A stretch of 64,000 nucleotides of DNA from Larix kaempferi (Eukaryota > Streptophyta > Pinopsida > Pinales > Pinaceae), in assembly GCA_027924585.1 (NCBI GenBank), contig BSBM01000123.1:14253501-14317500 (forward strand), given 5' to 3'. Below, piece by piece: positions 59,759 through 64,000 of the stretch (position 1 is its first letter; each line of letters opens with the position of its first letter). The translations under genes and the position numbers were made by a program. The notes below the pieces were generated by a model. It had not been told where the DNA came from, searched no databases, and saw only the letters and a list, made by a program, of their open reading frames with translations.

Positions 59759-62442
59759 GTATGCTTGTTGGATGACATCATCCCAGATGATTTTCTTAGT
59801 CTCCTGCAGTACCTTCTGTCCTATCACTTGATCCTTTAACCTGTCAAGATCCACCTGCATTCTGTTGTACTTGGATTCCCAAGCCTCCTTTTCCTTCTCT
59901 GCATTGTCCTTTAGAGTCTTCAGGTTAGCTACTTGTTTTCTCAATCTGATTATTTCAACATCTTCTAGGATGGCATTGGCTATCTTCCCCACTATGGAGA
60001 ACTCTCTAGACTCAATTGAGGGTGTGACCTCCATTTCTTGCTCTTTTTATTTTTCCTTTACTTTCATCTATTGTTCTTCAAACTTGGATTTCTATACTTT
60101 CCCACTAGCTGCTACAAGGGCTATGTTATGCTGCAGTTCCTTCTCTTTTTCTTTGAGCTCCACCAGCTGGACCTTACAGTCAATCAATTCTTCCTTTAAA
60201 TTTTCTTTCTCTTGCTCTAGTTCTGCCATCTTAGGGGCATTTACCAACTGAGCAACATGCATCTTTAACTTCCTTTTTAAGGACAGGATCTCCTGATCTT
60301 TCCCATCCAACACCCCTTGTATGTTTTTTCACTTGCCTTCTTTAGTTACAGAGGCTAATAATTGAGCTTGGATCTTCTTCACCTGTACCTTTAGAGATTT
60401 GCTTTCTTCCTTCTCTATCCTTAATTGATTTTGAACCTTGGATTTGTTTGATTGTACTTTAGAAAATTCTAAGGCGCCCTTCAGTAGTTTGTTGTATATA
60501 ACCTCACCTGTTTCCTTGTGCAGGTTGATTATGTCAGGATCTGGGATATCTTCCAGATTGACCTTTAACTCAGTAGCTTTGTTTTTAGTGGCCAAAGCCA
60601 GGTTTAGAGTATTCTGGGCCAAATTTCTGCTGGCCACCAACGCTACGCTCTTCTTATATATTTTCCTTACTTCTTCGTATAATTTTGTCTCTGCTGCAAT
60701 GTTTTCTGGATTTTCCTCATGCCCCTCTAGCAGCTCTGCTCTGTTCGTGCTTAGTGCTGCAGGTCCCTTGGGAGGTTTTCCAAAAACATGTTCTTTGACT
60801 TCAAAATGGGGCATTCAGAACTTGACCTACTTCTAATTTGGCTTCTCTTCTTGAATCTTTTCCACCTGTTGATCAAATTCTTCTATTTTCTGCCTCTTTG
60901 AGGCCCTTTTAGGGTCACTGTCCACATCCATTGGACTGCTGATTTCCTGTTGATTGGACTTTTCTAGGATGGCAACTAGGGGAAAAGCCATTTGCACTGC
61001 TGTATCTTTACTAGATGATCTAGGTGTTGAAGATGAGCCTTCCTCAAAAAGGTATGCCAAAGTTTGGGAAGTATCTAGGGGGTCAATGCCCATCTGTCCC
61101 TGCTCAATATACTCAAGCCAGTTTTCCCTCTCAGCCATGCCAGCCAACTCAAAATGTTCATACCCCTTTCTATTTGTTGTTTTCCTTCTTTCTGAAAGTA
61201 TGTCATGGGGGTCATAATTCACTGCTTCCTTGGAGGGGAATCCCATGTCTTTCATTATTTGCTGAAGGCTTGAGAGAGATGCTCTGCTTTTAACCATGAT
61301 GGATCCTACTGTCCAAGGAAAATTTATGTCCGGTGCCTTCTTATCATCTAGGAAGTGTTCACATTCAATTGTTAGATTCTGTCTTACAAACTCCATGGCG
61401 AATATCCTGGGAGTGAGGAATGCAGGAAGCTCATATGGGGCATGGGAAAACCCATATACTCTGATTACAGTGCCCTGCTTCAATAGAAACCAATCCCCTA
61501 CCCCTTTTTCCTTTGGGGGTTGCAATAGGTCTTTCATCTCTGGTATTACTCTAGGTAATCTTTTCTGAAAAATAGGAAGTAAACCTCAGCCATGAGGCCA
61601 TTCATGAACATCTTGTAGTCAGAATACATCTCTTTGGTAATATGCAGCTCTAGGACCTATAGGTTTTCATCATTCGTTTCCAGGAACATCATTACCAAAT
61701 AGGATTGGAACCTGAAAGACCTAGTCTTAGGAAATTCCACAAATTGGGAATGGATACTTTCTGCTAGGGCTTCGTCAAACTTTAGATAGGCGCACAGGGG
61801 GGGTAAATTAGGGTCAGATGGCTCAAGGGGACAGGTACTGATAACGAACATAAGGATAATTAAGGGTTCGTTTATATCATGGTCGGTGTCTAGCCCTAAA
61901 AACTGGGACAACATCGAGATTACATATCTAGAGTCTTCTGTGAACAAGTTGGCATCGCTAGGGAAAGAGTCTGTTGGGACAGAAACACCTGGGAGTAGGG
62001 AGGCATGGTAGAAACTCTCCTTAAGATTGTCTGGGTCTCTTTGGAAATGCTGAATTAGGGCTTCTAATTGATAACTCTAGGACTTTCGGCAAAAATCTTC
62101 AGGCACGGCTAGGGATTTCCGGATGGTTGGGGCATCTATGTAACAAAAAATCTTTGATTTTGCAATGTCCATGACCGCCCTGCAGCCAGGGGAATAATAG
62201 CTGGAGCACCAGTCTATGAACTCAGGACAATTTGGGGTCTGACTGGTGGTAAAAAGGTGAAAGGAAGACTGGTAGACCTTGTGGATATCTCTTCTTTGGG
62301 CTCTTATGGTTTCTAGTTTTCGTTTGGCGGCTTCCAGGGTACTATTAAGGAACATGGTGTCGAAAATGTCATTGTCTTTGTCCTCTATCCGGTCATTTAT
62401 ATTACAAGATTCGCAACCCGGAGGTCCTACGGAGCCTGCCAT
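59759..62442 (-). pseudogene. U-C, 5' part: large coiled-coil gene split by the LARD-like element
   Basis: Starts at the ATG ending at 62442. The first piece has FLNSTLEAAKRKLETIRAQR and IDAPTIRKSLAVPEDF. A TAG near 62077 and a frameshift near 61600 separate it from 61537-60833, which has GVGDWFLLKQGTVIRVYGF and FLTPRIFAMEFVRQNL (as in U-B), then DPKRASKRQKIEEFDQQ, a basic nuclear-localisation-like cluster. The pieces from 61537 to 59759 are all in one frame, broken only by stops (TAG, TAG, TGA; TGA; TAG, TAG, TAA). They are rich in heptads (LEQEKENLKEELIDCKVQLV; VEIIRLRKQVANLKTLKDN). The frame runs into the insertion at IIWDDVIQQAY. No domain is recognised and no function is proposed. Confidence 0.75.
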
Positions 62443-62449
62443 TTACAAA

Positions 62450-63640
62450 AGTTCACAGAGGAAAAGAGTGGCCTACCTAGCTGTTTGACAGCTAGGTTGG
62501 TTGACCACGGATCGATCTTCCTCGCCTTTCAACATGCACATGATAGACAAGATGAGAATCCTTGTGCAAGCCAGTATTTTACAATATTATCCTACCATAT
62601 CGTCCCTACAGCTATGAAGATGGAGGAGCCACGTCCGTTGTCCGTTGGCCATATTGATCCTTTGACCTTTCCTACCACCTTTCTTCGTGGTTTGCAATTC
62701 GGCTTTCCAACACTTTTGACTTTTGAGAAACCCTGCATGCCGTCGATCCGGTTCCTGCTCAAATCCTGGTCGTCCAACCGTGTGTCCCGTTATTTGTTCG
62801 CAAATCTTGGTCCTGCCCAGTTACCGCACAAGTAATATTTGCAAAGTTCACCTGGACCGTAGATCTTTTCCATGCCACATCTAGGCTGTCGAAGGATGCA
62901 GTACTTTAAGAAAAGTTTGCAAATATGAATTGCGACTGTTTCCGCACACGTAATATCTATGATAATGTTGTGAGTCGTTGATCTGCACCCTACACCGTTG
63001 ATTGCTTTTAAACCTGCTCGTCGGCTAGTACCCCACCTCCGCTTAAAGACTCACCAACTTACTTTGCAAAGAAGGCTCCTGACTACAGATTTCCTGACGC
63101 TAGATCTAACCGTCCATACATTTTTTCATAGGTTGTTGGCGCGTTCCTTTGCATTTGAACTTCGGCTAATTACTTCAAACCTTAGATTTTTCCCACATCG
63201 ATGCTTTCAGCCTGATTCATCCTACTGAGAGTTTCTAAGCGATCAATATTTTTCTTGAACTTCGGGCCTACCTTCCCTGCACGAGTCCTCCAGAACCCTT
63301 AGCACAATCCAGGTGCTAACAGATCCATCAAGCAACCATTAGAAACGATGCTCGTTCTTATCCATGAATACTTGAAATTCTAGTTAGATGTTCACTTCAT
63401 GAGTATGTGTTTGAACTTGAATGCCAACTTTGTCCTGCAAAACATTTATGTATTACTATTTTATTTATTGAATCAATGCTGCATATGAAACCTTTCAAGT
63501 TCATCCAACTTATAAGGTTAGAGCCATTCAGACTATTTTCTTAGGTCTCTCGAATAAGAAACAATGTTGGGATTATTAGTGTTTCCTTAGAATTACAAAT
63601 GATACAATCTGGGTCTTAATATTGCCCCTTTCCCCAATTC
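62450..63640. other. Spacer upstream of U-C
   Basis: Less AT-rich than the rest of the window. Plus-strand frames at 62485-62835 and 62998-63228 have no recognised motif. It should hold the U-C promoter on the minus strand, but I see no convincing TATA box. CAGCTAG inverted halves (TAGCTGTTTGACAGCTA, 62478-62494) form a small hairpin just upstream of the gene. Confidence 0.4.
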
Positions 63641-63644
63641 TTAA

Positions 63645-63716
63645 AGGGTTCTAGCTCAATGGTAGAGTGCCTGCTTTACAAGTAGGAGGTTGAAGGTTTG
63701 ATTCGTTCGTGCCGTA
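63645..63716 (+). other. tRNA-like sequence (pseudo-tRNA or SINE head)
   Basis: An A-box-like TAGCTCAATGGTAGAGTGC (63652-63670), an anticodon-arm-like CCTGC-TTTACAA-GTAGG (anticodon would be TAC, valine) and a B-box-like GGTTTGATTC (63695-63704) are spaced as in a tRNA. The acceptor ends (AGGGTTC and GTGCCGT) do not pair, so it is not a working tRNA gene. It could be the RNA polymerase III promoter of a SINE. Confidence 0.55.
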
Positions 63717-63725
63717 ATCATATAT

Positions 63726-64000
63726 CACTACAAGGGGGGTTCATAACCACCCCCAAAGGTTTGTAAAGAGTTTTAGGGGGGGGTTTCGAACCGCCTCTGT
63801 AGGTACCTACAAGGGGGGATTAAAACCACCCCCAAAGGTTTGGAAATATTTTTAGGGGGGGTTTTGTACCGCCTCCGTAGATACCTACAAGGGGGGTTTA
63901 AAACTGCCCCCACACGTTTGTAAAGAGTTTTGGCGGGGGTTTTGAACCGCCTCCATAGGTACCTACGAGGGGGGTTTAAAACCGCCCCCACAGGTTTGTA
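63726..64000 (+). mobile_element. CACTA-type left end with subterminal repeats, runs off the right edge
   Basis: CACTACAAGGGGGG starts the segment. It is followed by about four units of some 60 bp alternating GGGGGGTTTAAAACCGCCCC-like palindromes with AGGTTTGTAAAGAGTTTT and CCGCCTC-TAGGTACCTAC. The layout matches the terminus at 6783, with a different sequence. The rest lies beyond the window. Confidence 0.62.

Noticed and set aside
63645-63716. Functional valine tRNA gene
   Set aside because: The acceptor stem cannot pair, and one T-stem pair is mismatched.

Overview
This is plant nuclear DNA that is almost entirely made of transposable elements, many nested in one another. The evidence is plant-type Ty1/Copia Gag-Pol with an initiator-methionine tRNA primer site, a CACTA TNP2 transposase with GT-AG introns, a plant Ptta/En/Spm-type transposase gene, a LINE ribonuclease H fragment, and long AT-rich spacers with no host gene. 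I see no bacterial-type operon and no intact host gene. The density of decayed, nested elements suggests a large, repeat-rich seed-plant genome (conifer-like), but that is inference and no species is assigned.

Layout. 1-4.2 kb: the 5' half of a minus-strand Copia element (Copia-1) with leader, primer site and 5' LTR. 4.5-7.5 kb: a fold-back repeat, an 0.8-kb ATC microsatellite, and a CACTA-type end with G/C-rich subterminal repeats. 7.8-9.35 kb: a 5'-truncated LINE with poly-A tail and a probable 10-bp target duplication. 10.9-11.8 kb: a satellite-like array. 12.7-15.5 kb: an LTR-like segment with polypurine tract, followed by decayed gene U-A (minus strand). 16.2-25.6 kb: a decayed Ptta/En/Spm-type gene (minus strand) split by a complete Copia element (Copia-2, 16973-24034, 606-bp LTRs, duplication GATAT) that carries four minisatellite blocks after its RNase H region. 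28.6-29.8 kb: an LTR remnant and a ~187-bp tandem array. 31693-35264: a very young gag-only Copia derivative (TR-GAG type) with one intact 579-aa Gag-protease reading frame and near-identical 779-bp LTRs. 36.7-40.1 kb: decayed gene U-B. 40.7-44.7 kb: a decayed CACTA TNP2 transposase. 47.2-62.4 kb: gene U-C, a relative of U-B, split by a 12-kb coding-poor LTR element (LARD-like, 3.07-kb LTRs, duplication GTATG). 63.6-64 kb: a tRNA-like sequence and another CACTA-type left end.

How it fits together. The only long undamaged protein-coding frame is the Gag-protease of the TR-GAG element, which must borrow integrase and reverse transcriptase from a relative. The nearby Copia-1 has a related Gag but a broken integrase site. 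U-B and U-C share a protein architecture I cannot name: an N-terminal helical domain, a conserved GDWFL...VIRVYGF block, a basic nuclear-localisation-like cluster, a long coiled coil and a conserved C-terminal block. Stop codons in the decayed genes are mostly TAG, as expected if methylated CAG sites were deaminated.
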